NCBI GenBank assembly: GCA_030825825.1
Contig: JAPJPE010000075.1
Location: 1-6,144 of the forward strand
DNA: 6,144 nt
Direction: 5' to 3'
From: Streptococcus sp.
Lineage (GTDB): Bacteria > Bacillota > Bacilli > Lactobacillales > Streptococcaceae
Shown: positions 1 to 6,072 of the stretch, piece after piece
Layout of the letters: every line of letters begins with the position of its first letter
Position numbering within the stretch: the stretch's first letter is position 1
Position numbers and translations under genes: made by a program
The notes under the pieces: generated by a model
The model's database searches: none
The model's input: the letters and a program-made list of their open reading frames with translations, nothing else
Told to the model about the DNA's origin: nothing

Positions 1-2297
1 ATGATATTATTGGAACGCTAGATAAGATGGCAGAAACTAGCTCGGTGCCATTTGATGTGACCATTGTCTCTGGGGACAAGGATTTGATCCAGCTGACGGA
101 TGACAATACGGTGGTTGAAATCTCCAAAAAAGGGGTAGCAGAGTTTGAAGAATTCACTCCAGCCTATCTCAAAGAAAAGATGGGACTGACACCCGAGCAG
201 TTTATCGACCTCAAGGCCTTGATGGGAGATAAATCGGATAATATCCCAGGTGTTACTAAGATCGGAGAAAAGACCGGGATCAAACTACTCCTAGAGTACG
301 GTTCTCTCGATGGCATTTACGAGCATATCGACGAGATGAAGACTTCTAAGATGAAGGAAAACCTCATCAACGACAAGGAGCAGGCCTATCTGTCTAAGAC
401 TCTCGCAACCATCGATACCAATGCGCCTATTGAAATTGGGCTGGACGATATCACTTATTCGGGTCCTCATCTAGAAAATCTTGCCAAGTTTTATGAGGAG
501 ATGGGCTTCAAGCAACTCCGTCAGGCCTTGGATCTTAGTGGAGAAGAAGCGGCTCCTGTAGCCATTGACTATACAGAAGTCGAGCAAGTCGCTTCAGATA
601 TGCTCACGGAAGATAGTTTCTTCCATTTTGAGATTTTTGGGGACAATTACCATACGGAATCCATCATCGGTTTCGCATGGGGGACCAAAGGTCAGCTCTA
701 CGCGAGTACAGATACTGGTCTTTTACAAACACCGATTTTCAAAGAATTTCTCGAAAAAACGCCCCTCAAGGTCTATGACTTCAAGCGGGCCAAGGTCTTG
801 CTCAGCCACTTGGGCATTACCCTTCAAAATCCCGCGTTTGACAGTCGATTGGCCAAGTATCTCTTGTCGACCGTAGAGGACAATGAGATTTCAACCATTG
901 CGAGTCTCTATAGTCAGATTGCGCTGCCGCTGGATGAAGTCGTTTATGGCAAGGGAGCCAAAAAAGCTATCCCAGAAAAGGCGGTCCTATTAGAACATTT
1001 GGCACGGAAAGTCGCTGTTCTACTGGATACCGAAGAGCCCATGATGGAGCAGTTGCAAGCCCATGATCAATTAGATTTGCTCTATGATATGGAGCAACCA
1101 CTAGCAGCTGTTTTGGCCAAGATGGAAATCGCGGGGATCAAGGTAGAGCGCCAGACCCTAGAAGACATGCAGGTGGAAAACGAAGTGGTCTTGGAGCGCT
1201 TGACCCAAGAAATCTACGAGCTTGCAGGAGAAGAGTTCAACATCAATTCTCCAAAACAATTGGGCGTCATCCTCTTTGAAAAATTGGAACTCCCTCTTGA
1301 ATACACCAAGAAGACCAAAACCGGCTATTCAACAGCTGTTGATGTCTTGGAACGCCTGGCTCCAATTGCACCGATCGTGTCTAAGATTCTTGAATACCGC
1401 CAAATTGCTAAGATCCAGTCAACCTATGTCATCGGTCTTCAAGATTGGATTTTGGAAGATGGGAAGATCCATACCCGCTATGTACAGGATTTGACGCAGA
1501 CAGGCCGTTTGTCTAGCGTGGATCCCAACCTGCAAAATATCCCTGTCCGTTTGGAACAAGGCCGTCTCATTCGCAAGGCCTTTGTCCCAGAAGAGGAAAA
1601 TAGTGTCTTGCTCAGTTCGGACTATTCACAGATCGAATTGCGCGTCTTGGCCCATATTTCGGGAGATGAGCATTTGATTGATGCCTTTAAACATGGGGCA
1701 GATATCCATACATCGACTGCTATGCGGGTCTTCAATATTGAAAAACCAGAAGATGTGACGCCGAATGACCGTCGCAATGCAAAAGCAGTAAACTTCGGTG
1801 TGGTTTATGGAATTTCCGACTTTGGACTGTCTAACAACCTAGGGATCAGTCGAAAAGAAGCCAAGGCCTACATTGAGACCTACTTCGAACGCTACCCTGG
1901 CATCAAGGACTATATGGAGAGAGTGGTGCGGGAAGCGCGTGACAAAGGCTATGTAGAAACTCTCTTCAAGCGTCGTCGGGAGATTCCAGATATCAATTCT
2001 CGCAACTTCAATGTTCGAGGCTTTGCGGAGCGGACAGCTATCAACTCACCCATCCAAGGATCTGCAGCAGACATCTTGAAAATTGCCATGATCCACTTGG
2101 ACCAAGCGCTAGAAAGAGGAGCATACAAGACCAAGATGCTCCTTCAGGTCCACGATGAAATTGTTCTGCAAGTACCAAGTGATGAACTGGCAGCGATCAA
2201 AGAACTCGTCAAAGAGACCATGGAATCTGCTATCGAACTTGCAGTTCCACTAGAAGCTGATGAGAATGAAGGCAAAACATGGTATGAAGCCAAATAA
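1..2297 (+). CDS. polA: DNA polymerase I, 5'-truncated by the window edge
   Basis: PolA fills gaps and removes RNA primers in repair and lagging-strand synthesis. The open frame continues upstream of the ATG at 27: bases 3-26 read DIIGTLDK, which joins the family's conserved EADDIIGTL segment. The ATG at 27 is therefore internal, and roughly 115 N-terminal residues lie outside the window. Visible in order: the rest of the 5' nuclease domain, with GDKD (72-83) and the helix-hairpin-helix DNIPG (237-251); a 3'-5' exonuclease-like domain; and the polymerase domain, with TGRLSSVDPNLQNIP (about 1500-1544), motif A DYSQIELR (1620-1643), O-helix motif B RRNAKAVNFGVVYG (1770-1811) and motif C HDE (2151-2159). 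The exonuclease domain looks inactive. The family's DxE motif is replaced by FHFEIFG (621-641), and the last motif, with its YxxxD, is not recognisable. This matches the known lack of proofreading in streptococcal PolA. The total of about 880 residues would be normal. It ends in TAA, followed by a hairpin terminator. Confidence 0.98.
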   Translation, partial: DIIGTLDKMAETSSVPFDVTIVSGDKDLIQLTDDNTVVEISKKGVAEFEEFTPAYLKEKMGLTPEQFIDLKALMGDKSDNIPGVTKIGEKTGIKLLLEYGSLDGIYEHIDEMKTSKMKENLINDKEQAYLSKTLATIDTNAPIEIGLDDITYSGPHLENLAKFYEEMGFKQLRQALDLSGEEAAPVAIDYTEVEQVASDMLTEDSFFHFEIFGDNYHTESIIGFAWGTKGQLYASTDTGLLQTPIFKEFLEKTPLKVYDFKRAKVLLSHLGITLQNPAFDSRLAKYLLSTVEDNEISTIASLYSQIALPLDEVVYGKGAKKAIPEKAVLLEHLARKVAVLLDTEEPMMEQLQAHDQLDLLYDMEQPLAAVLAKMEIAGIKVERQTLEDMQVENEVVLERLTQEIYELAGEEFNINSPKQLGVILFEKLELPLEYTKKTKTGYSTAVDVLERLAPIAPIVSKILEYRQIAKIQSTYVIGLQDWILEDGKIHTRYVQDLTQTGRLSSVDPNLQNIPVRLEQGRLIRKAFVPEEENSVLLSSDYSQIELRVLAHISGDEHLIDAFKHGADIHTSTAMRVFNIEKPEDVTPNDRRNAKAVNFGVVYGISDFGLSNNLGISRKEAKAYIETYFERYPGIKDYMERVVREARDKGYVETLFKRRREIPDINSRNFNVRGFAERTAINSPIQGSAADILKIAMIHLDQALERGAYKTKMLLQVHDEIVLQVPSDELAAIKELVKETMESAIELAVPLEADENEGKTWYEAK

Positions 2298-2318
2298 GAT
2301 TGAGTTTGTTTAAAACAG

Positions 2319-2354
2319 AAAGCGGTAGGAGACTTTTCAGTTTCCTACCGCTTT
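2319..2354 (+). terminator. polA hairpin terminator
   Basis: A perfect 12-bp inverted repeat, AAAGCGGTAGGA (2319-2330) and TCCTACCGCTTT (2343-2354). It extends inward by four more pairs, one of them G-U, to a TTTC tetraloop. It starts 22 bases after the polA stop. The T run after the stem is short (CTTTT, then AACG), so the stem rather than the tail must give most of the strength. It separates polA from the next promoter. Confidence 0.85.
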
Positions 2355-2367
2355 TAACGACAAACAC

Positions 2368-2394
2368 TTGCAATGCCCTTCGTATTGTTATACT
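2368..2394 (+). promoter_or_regulatory. Promoter of the CoA-binding protein gene
   Basis: TTGCAA (2368-2373) could be the -35 box. The -10 box is TATACT (2389-2394), preceded by TGT, which makes it an extended TGn -10. The spacer is only 15 bp to this -10 box, but an extended -10 tolerates a weak or misplaced -35. The register TACTAT (2391-2396) would restore 17 bp. Transcription would begin near 2401, about 32 bases before the ATG. The ATG at 2373 in the same frame as the gene lies inside this promoter and so cannot be its start. Confidence 0.65.
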
Positions 2395-2432
2395 ATTTAA
2401 AGAAAGGAAACGCATACAAAAAGGAGATTCTT

Positions 2433-2885
2433 ATGGCTTATTCATTTCGCAATCCTAGTGATGGCATTATCAAACATTACCTAGAAACCAGCAAGATCAT
2501 CGCTGTGGTTGGATTATCTGACCGTGAAGAGACGACCAGTCATCGTGTCAGCAAGGAGATGCAAGAGCGGGGCTATCGGATTATTCCTGTCAACCCCCGT
2601 GCAGCTGGTGGCCAGATCCTTGGAGAAACGGTATATGCTAGCCTACAGGAAATTCCTTTCCCAGTAGATATCGTTGATGTGTACCGTCGCAGTGAGTTTT
2701 TACCAGATGTGGCACGTGATTTTATTGAGACGGATGCGAAAATTTTCTGGGCACAATTGGAGCTGGAAAATCAAGAAGCAGAAGAAATCCTTCGTGGAGC
2801 TGGACGAGAAGATATCGTCATGAACCGCTGTATCAAACGGGAACACACCCGACTGATCTTAGGAGACTCCCTATACGGTTTATAA
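2433..2885 (+). CDS. CoA-binding domain protein (YccU-like, CoA_binding_2)
   Basis: 150 residues, nearly all one Rossmann-type CoA-binding domain of the YccU family; no enzymatic activity is established for the family. The N-terminal nucleotide-binding strand-loop is IIAVVGLSDREETTSHRVSK (residues 22-41), followed by the RGYRIIPVNPRA strand and turn typical of the family. DIVDVYRR and FWAQLELENQEAEEIL follow, and near the C-terminus VMNRCIKREH, the family's conserved cysteine/histidine segment. The frame stays open 20 codons farther upstream. The ATG at 2433 is chosen because AAGGAG (2421-2426) sits 6 bases before it and the upstream ATG overlaps the promoter. The protein is probably cytosolic. 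It is a single-gene unit, with its own promoter after the polA terminator and a two-way terminator behind it. Its cellular role is unknown; sharing CoA or a related nucleotide is the family expectation. Confidence 0.93.
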   Translation: MAYSFRNPSDGIIKHYLETSKIIAVVGLSDREETTSHRVSKEMQERGYRIIPVNPRAAGGQILGETVYASLQEIPFPVDIVDVYRRSEFLPDVARDFIETDAKIFWAQLELENQEAEEILRGAGREDIVMNRCIKREHTRLILGDSLYGL

Positions 2886-2903
2886 ATGATAAACAATTGA
2901 CAT

Positions 2904-2937
2904 AGAAGAAAACCCCAGCAAGCTGGGGTTTTCTTCT
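2904..2937. terminator. Bidirectional terminator between convergent genes
   Basis: A perfect 15-bp inverted repeat: left arm 2904-2918 (AGAAGAAAACCCCAG), right arm 2923-2937, with a 4-base loop CAAG. The GC core CCCCAG/CTGGGG is flanked by A-rich and T-rich sides, so each strand reads a stem followed by TTTTCTTCT. It begins 18 bases after the CoA-binding gene stop and ends 5 bases before the stop of the minus-strand membrane protein, so it serves both. Confidence 0.92.
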
Positions 2938-2942
2938 TACTC

Positions 2943-3812
2943 TTATTCAGTTTCATGGCTTGGATGGCCTGTAAAATGGCGAGGCCCTTGTTTAATCTGC
3001 TTGATTTGATCATAAAAGGCAATTTGGCAGTTGATAAAGTAAGGCATGGTATAAAAGCCGATGACATCGCGCGTGAAGTAATTCAAGAAGTACCAACCAA
3101 TCAAGGTTAGGTCGAGCACTAGGCGATTGCTGCGGAACCCTTTCATGGTTTCACGACTTTGGCGAAGGACTCCAAAGGCTCCCTTGTAGTCGCCGTCTCG
3201 TAATTGCTCGTAGAGGATCAATTCGACCAGACTGAGACTGTAGTATTGTGGCAGGTAAAAGATGAGGCCAATCAGGCCAAGTATGACACCAGCAGTCATC
3301 AGAGGCATTTGTTGCATGAGAGATTGAAATTCAGGACTGGAAGCACTCAAAGTGCTCGGGTTGCTCACCTTATCGTAGATCGCCAAAAATCGAATGCTGG
3401 CGTAGGTGCTGATGAGACTCCCCACATAGAGGATGAGTCCCCATAAAAAGAGGACGGCTTGCTTCAAGATCAAGGTGGCAAATACAGAGGTAAAGCGATC
3501 TTGTTTAAAGATATCTAAGACACGTGTTCGGTGTTCGATCTTGGGATTAATCGTATCTAAATAGCTAAAAGTCGCACCAACCACTAAAATGGAGATGACA
3601 AAGGAGACGACAGAAGGAAAGAGTTGCCGCTGGATCATGTAGATACTTGCTTGCTGCAAGGTCATATCCGGTAGTAGATCGACCAGATCTTGCCCACTTA
3701 AGAGAAAGTTAGCAAGAATGGTCAACAGGACCGGAAGAGCAAAAAGGATAGCTAAGCCCGGTTGCTGGACTTGCATGGTACGTGCCCGGAGGCGAATCAA
3801 TTTAAGGTTCAT
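2943..3812 (-). CDS. DUF975 family polytopic membrane protein
   Basis: 289 residues from the ATG at 3812-3810. Hydrophobic stretches suggest about five to six membrane segments: residues 20-40 (AILFALPVLLTILANF), 66-85, 110-135, 171-200, and one or two in 231-265. The N-terminus MNLKLIRLRART and the C-terminal run FGVLRQSRETMKGFRSNRLV, then LDLTLIGWYFLN, with a closing FYDQI, are the recognisable DUF975 pattern. The function of the family is unknown, so no substrate or activity is proposed. The frame is open to 3887, but that would run through the promoter. An ATG at 3830 lacks a ribosome site, while 3812 has AAGAGAG about 8 bases upstream and matches the usual family N-terminus. It is a lone gene, divergent from tgt and convergent with the CoA-binding gene. 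The tail (GPRHFTGHPSHETE) is hydrophilic. Confidence 0.85.
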   Translation of the reverse strand: MNLKLIRLRARTMQVQQPGLAILFALPVLLTILANFLLSGQDLVDLLPDMTLQQASIYMIQRQLFPSVVSFVISILVVGATFSYLDTINPKIEHRTRVLDIFKQDRFTSVFATLILKQAVLFLWGLILYVGSLISTYASIRFLAIYDKVSNPSTLSASSPEFQSLMQQMPLMTAGVILGLIGLIFYLPQYYSLSLVELILYEQLRDGDYKGAFGVLRQSRETMKGFRSNRLVLDLTLIGWYFLNYFTRDVIGFYTMPYFINCQIAFYDQIKQIKQGPRHFTGHPSHETE

Positions 3813-3843
3813 AGATGACACTCTCTTCATAGTAGTACTTTTT

Positions 3844-3852
3844 ATTATAACA
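3844..3852 (-). promoter_or_regulatory. Extended -10 promoter of the DUF975 gene
   Basis: Read on the minus strand, bases 3852-3844 are TGTTATAAT: a perfect TATAAT with a perfect TGn extension. No good -35 box lies at the usual distance, which is acceptable for an extended -10. The transcript would start near 3837, giving a leader of about 25 bases. It lies directly beside the -35 box of the tgt promoter, so the two divergent promoters are back to back. Confidence 0.7.
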
Positions 3853-3859
3853 TAAGTCC

Positions 3860-3888
3860 GTGACAGAGCCGGTAAAATTTGGTACAAT
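3860..3888 (+). promoter_or_regulatory. Promoter of the tgt operon
   Basis: GTGACA (3860-3865, five of six to TTGACA), a 17-bp spacer, then TACAAT (3883-3888, five of six), preceded by TGG, which again makes an extended -10. Transcription should start near 3895, leaving a leader of about 68 bases before the tgt ATG. The spacing and box quality make this the best-formed promoter in the window. Confidence 0.78.
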
Positions 3889-3899
3889 CGTACAGGTGC

Positions 3900-3957
3900 T
3901 CACAGGAAAACTGTGACAGGAATAAGAAGGCTGGGACTGTTTTTCCCAGTACGGAGG
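3900..3957 (+). promoter_or_regulatory. tgt leader with two hairpins next to the ribosome binding site
   Basis: Two inverted repeats lie in the short untranslated leader. TCACAG/CTGTGA (3900-3905 and 3911-3916) has a GAAAA loop. CTGGGA/TCCCAG (3931-3936 and 3944-3949) has a 7-base loop. The second ends four bases before GGAGG (3953-3957), which is 5 bases from the tgt ATG. The pentamer ACAGG occurs three times (3892, 3902, 3916). The hairpins could affect ribosome access, but they are short. I see no fit to a preQ1 riboswitch, so regulation by the queuosine pathway is not supported here. Confidence 0.4.
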
Positions 3958-3962
3958 TAACC

Positions 3963-5105
3963 ATGACAGATTCACCGATTCAATATCGATTAATCAAAAA
4001 AGAAAAGCATACAGGTGCTCGTCTGGGAGAAATTATCACCCCTCACGGGACCTTCCCAACCCCAATGTTTATGCCTGTAGGGACTCAGGCAACCGTTAAG
4101 ACTCAATCGCCAGAAGAACTCAAGGAAATGGAGTCCGGAATTATTTTGGCCAACACCTACCATCTCTGGCTTCGTCCGGGGGACGACTTGGTCGCAAAAG
4201 CAGGAGGACTGCACCAGTTCATGAACTGGGACCAGCCCATTTTAACAGATAGTGGAGGCTTCCAGGTCTATTCACTAGCGGATACCCGCAATATCACCGA
4301 AGAAGGGGTAACCTTTAAAAATCACCTCAATGGTTCGAAGATGTTCCTCTCCCCAGAAAAGGCCATCTCGATCCAAAACAATCTAGGGAGCGATATCATG
4401 ATGTCCTTTGACGAATGTCCTCAGTTCTATCAACCCTATGATTATGTGAAGAAATCAATCGAACGGACCAGTCGTTGGGCAGAACGTGGCCTTAAGGCTC
4501 ATCGTCGCCCTCATGATCAAGGTCTTTTCGGGATTGTCCAAGGGGCTGGATTTGAAGACTTGCGCCGTCAGTCTGCGCGTGATCTCGTTAGCATGGACTT
4601 CCCAGGCTATTCTATCGGTGGATTAGCTGTTGGAGAAAGCCATGAAGAGATGAATGCCGTGCTGGATTTCACAACCCCTCTCTTACCAGAGAACAAGCCT
4701 CGCTATCTCATGGGAGTAGGAGCTCCAGACAGTCTGATCGATGGCGTTATTCGTGGAGTGGACATGTTTGACTGTGTCTTGCCGACGCGGATTGCGCGAA
4801 ATGGCACCTGTATGACTAGTCAAGGACGTCTGGTGGTGAAAAATGCGCAATTTGCAGAAGACTTTACGCCACTAGACCACGAGTGTGATTGCTACACTTG
4901 TAAGAATTACACCCGTGCTTATCTTCGCCACCTCCTCAAGGCAGATGAGACCTTCGGCATTCGCTTGACCAGCTACCACAACTTGTATTTCTTGATCAAC
5001 CTCATGAAGCAGGTCCGTCAAGCCATCATGGATGACAATCTCTTAGAATTCCGTGAGCATTTCGTTGAAAAATATGGCTATAACAAATCAGGACGGAATT
5101 TCTAG
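3963..5105 (+). CDS. tgt: tRNA-guanine transglycosylase (queuine tRNA-ribosyltransferase)
   Basis: Tgt swaps guanine 34 in the anticodon of the tRNAs for Asp, Asn, His and Tyr for preQ1, a step toward queuosine. 380 residues, the normal length for bacterial Tgt. Visible: TPMFMPVGTQATVKT near the N-terminus; LTDSGGFQVYSL with the conserved Asp at residue 96; GGLAVGE; GVDMFDCVLPTR, where the Asp of FDC (residue 270) is the expected nucleophile by family comparison; and the zinc site Cys308, Cys310, Cys313 and His339 (ECDCYTCKNY and SYHNL). All key residues are present. The frame runs back to 3879, but that ATG overlaps the promoter. The ATG at 3963 has GGAGG 5 bases upstream and gives the standard N-terminus. 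The stop is followed after one base by the start of a P-loop kinase, so the two form an operon. No queuosine synthesis genes are visible, which fits the general view that streptococci salvage the base. Confidence 0.98.
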   Translation: MTDSPIQYRLIKKEKHTGARLGEIITPHGTFPTPMFMPVGTQATVKTQSPEELKEMESGIILANTYHLWLRPGDDLVAKAGGLHQFMNWDQPILTDSGGFQVYSLADTRNITEEGVTFKNHLNGSKMFLSPEKAISIQNNLGSDIMMSFDECPQFYQPYDYVKKSIERTSRWAERGLKAHRRPHDQGLFGIVQGAGFEDLRRQSARDLVSMDFPGYSIGGLAVGESHEEMNAVLDFTTPLLPENKPRYLMGVGAPDSLIDGVIRGVDMFDCVLPTRIARNGTCMTSQGRLVVKNAQFAEDFTPLDHECDCYTCKNYTRAYLRHLLKADETFGIRLTSYHNLYFLINLMKQVRQAIMDDNLLEFREHFVEKYGYNKSGRNF

Positions 5106-5106
5106 G

Positions 5107-5727
5107 ATGGATCGCGAAAGACTATTAGACTCCTTGGTAAAAAAGATCCAGGCAAAAGAATTACAGACCCTTGGGATCTATGGTCATGGTGGTTCAGGAA
5201 AAACAACCTTTACAAGAGCGCTCTGTGAGCGATTGGACCCCACAAAAGTTAACCTTTTAGAGACGGATCCCTATATTATTGGAAAACCAAGAGGATTGGT
5301 TGTGCCAAAAGACTTACCGGACCAAAAAGTAACCGCGTGTTTGTCAAGTGCTCACGAATTGGCTAGTCTAGAACGAGATATTCGAGCCCTTCAAGCAGGG
5401 ATGGATATACGAACGATTGATCAGCCATGGTCTCCAAGCCATATATTATCTGGGAACAAGCCTATTCTCATCGTAGAAGGGATGTCAGTAGCTTTTTTAC
5501 CAAAATCTTTGTTTGATCAAACCATTTGTTTTTACACAGATGATCTTACGGAGCTAGAAAGACGATTAAGCAGAGACGTCGCCCAACGGAATCGAGAGAT
5601 AGACTTCATCTATCAAACTCACCAGATCAGACGAGAACAATACCATCAGTATTACCAACCGATGGAAGGTGAAGCGGATATCCTGGTCAATACATCACAA
5701 GATCAGTTTCGTATTGAAAAAGAATAA
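5107..5727 (+). CDS. P-loop kinase of the uridine kinase / phosphoribulokinase family, substrate unknown
   Basis: 206 residues, about the length of uridine kinase. Walker A is GHGGSGKTT (residues 26-34). LLETDPYII (50-58) occupies the place of the family's acidic substrate-site motif. A hydrophobic strand, PILIVEG (119-125), matches the Walker B strand (VIVEG) of uridine kinases. RRLSRDVAQRNREID (152-166) matches the arginine-rich lid, RDVxxRxRxxD. ADILVN near the end matches the closing strand. The fold is therefore clear, but the typical uridine-site sequence around DDFY is not, so calling it Udk would be overreach. The ATG at 5107 is chosen because earlier in-frame ATGs (5053, 5074) lie inside tgt without a ribosome site; a possible site, AGGACGG (5090-5096), lies 10 bases upstream within tgt. 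The one-base gap from tgt implies cotranscription and translational coupling. Base use looks somewhat more AT-rich than tgt. A link to nucleobase or queuine salvage is only a guess from position. Confidence 0.9.
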   Translation: MDRERLLDSLVKKIQAKELQTLGIYGHGGSGKTTFTRALCERLDPTKVNLLETDPYIIGKPRGLVVPKDLPDQKVTACLSSAHELASLERDIRALQAGMDIRTIDQPWSPSHILSGNKPILIVEGMSVAFLPKSLFDQTICFYTDDLTELERRLSRDVAQRNREIDFIYQTHQIRREQYHQYYQPMEGEADILVNTSQDQFRIEKE

Positions 5728-5742
5728 AAAGTTCTACAAAGA

Positions 5743-5775
5743 AGCAATATTTAGAACATTGCTAAACTATTTTTT
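5743..5775 (+). terminator. Possible weak terminator of the tgt operon
   Basis: AGCAAT (5743-5748) and ATTGCT (5758-5763) can form a 6-bp stem with a 9-base loop. Six T (5770-5775) lie only after a 6-base gap, so this is a poor intrinsic terminator. A competing stem, GTTCTA/TAGAAC (5731-5736 and 5752-5757), overlaps it. If neither works, operon transcripts may read into the structured region and stop at 6036. Confidence 0.25.
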
Positions 5776-5813
5776 ATCTAAAACAATTTAAGTGATGATA
5801 AAAAAGGTTAAAA

Positions 5814-5822
5814 TGATATACT
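5814..5822 (+). promoter_or_regulatory. Extended -10 promoter in the non-coding region
   Basis: TGATATACT: a TATACT box (5817-5822, five of six) with a TGn extension, the same form as the promoter at 2386-2394. No convincing -35 box is present at 17 bp. Transcription would start near 5829, heading into the folded region with no ATG, ribosome site or usable reading frame ahead of it. A TTTAAG lies at 5787-5792, but the second half-site expected for CiaR is missing. Confidence 0.5.
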
Positions 5823-5828
5823 AGAAGA

Positions 5829-6036
5829 TTCATTTAAACATATACTGAAACTTTCTGCTGTGAGAAAAGTGGTAGAAACATGATTGTTTCTACCACTCGG
5901 TAGTTTTGAAACTTTAGGTTCAAAACTAAGTCATGGAACTTCTTCGAAGTTCGCTGACGTCCGTACTCACCTAAAGAAAGTTTCTAAAATAACTTTATCT
6001 TCAATCTGAAGTTCTACGGAAAAGTAGAACTTTTTT
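5829..6036 (+). ncRNA. Candidate structured small RNA, about 208 nt, family not recognised
   Basis: The segment has its own promoter-like box, dense nested base pairing, no plausible protein frame, and ends at a strong intrinsic terminator. Pairings read from the sequence: P1 5847-5856 with 5975-5984 (10 bp); P1b 5860-5864 with 5966-5970 (GTGAG/CTCAC); P2 5868-5880 with 5885-5897 (13 bp, TGAT loop); P3 5901-5910 with 5919-5928 (10 bp, 8-base loop); P4 5936-5942 with 5946-5952 (7 bp, 3-base loop). Together they form a cloverleaf with a closed base. The P3 loop CTTTAGG (5912-5918) is also complementary to CCTAAAG (5970-5976), either a pseudoknot or an alternative fold that opens the base of P1. 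No match to 6S RNA, tmRNA, RNase P RNA, SRP RNA, a T-box or a preQ1 riboswitch is apparent. The alternative is a short dispersed palindromic repeat with P1 as its terminal inverted repeats. Start and function are inferred. Confidence 0.5.
6009..6036 (+). terminator. Strong intrinsic terminator
   Basis: A perfect 9-bp inverted repeat, AAGTTCTAC (6009-6017) and GTAGAACTT (6024-6032), with a GGAAAA loop and a run of six T (6031-6036). The tail on the minus strand is not T-rich, so it acts on rightward transcripts. It would end the putative small RNA and any read-through from the tgt operon. Confidence 0.88.
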
Positions 6037-6072
6037 CTATATAATGGCAACATTTTTAGCATTCTAAATTTT

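Larger units (their letters stand above)
5729..6017. repeat. 9-bp direct repeat flanking the non-coding region
   Basis: AAGTTCTAC occurs at 5729-5737, straight after the kinase stop, and again at 6009-6017, where it is the left arm of the strong terminator. The 271 bases between hold the putative small RNA or palindromic element. This could be a target-site duplication left by an insertion, or chance. I see no matching inverted repeats at the very ends of the 271-base segment. Confidence 0.3.

Noticed and set aside
27..29. ATG at 27 as the start of polA
   Set aside because: Bases 3-26 are open in the same frame and encode conserved PolA residues (DIIGTLDK), so the gene runs off the left edge.
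1949..2134. Minus-strand and other-frame open frames within polA, tgt and the DUF975 gene
   Set aside because: They lie wholly or mostly inside well-conserved genes, lack ribosome sites and family features, and are shadows. No CRISPR array, tRNA or rRNA was seen either.
2373..2432. 20-codon upstream extension of the CoA-binding protein
   Set aside because: It starts inside the promoter and has no ribosome site; the ATG at 2433 has AAGGAG at 6 bases and fits the family length.
3879..3962. 28-codon upstream extension of tgt
   Set aside because: The ATG overlaps the tgt -10 box, and the translated leader does not resemble Tgt.
3895..3962. preQ1 riboswitch in the tgt leader
   Set aside because: The leader is only about 68 bases with two unconnected short stems; I see no preQ1-type pseudoknot arrangement.
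3891..4020. Direct repeat TACAGGTGCTC at 3891 and 4010
   Set aside because: An 11-base match, one copy inside conserved tgt codons, with no further structure; probably chance.
5787..5822. CiaR-controlled csRNA promoter
   Set aside because: TTTAAG is present at 5787, but after the 5-base gap the second half-site reads ATAAAA, a poor match, and the RNA is longer than typical csRNAs.
5847..5984. Retron msr-msd RNA
   Set aside because: Inverted ends and hairpins are superficially similar, but no reverse transcriptase is visible in the window and the fold reads more simply as a cloverleaf.
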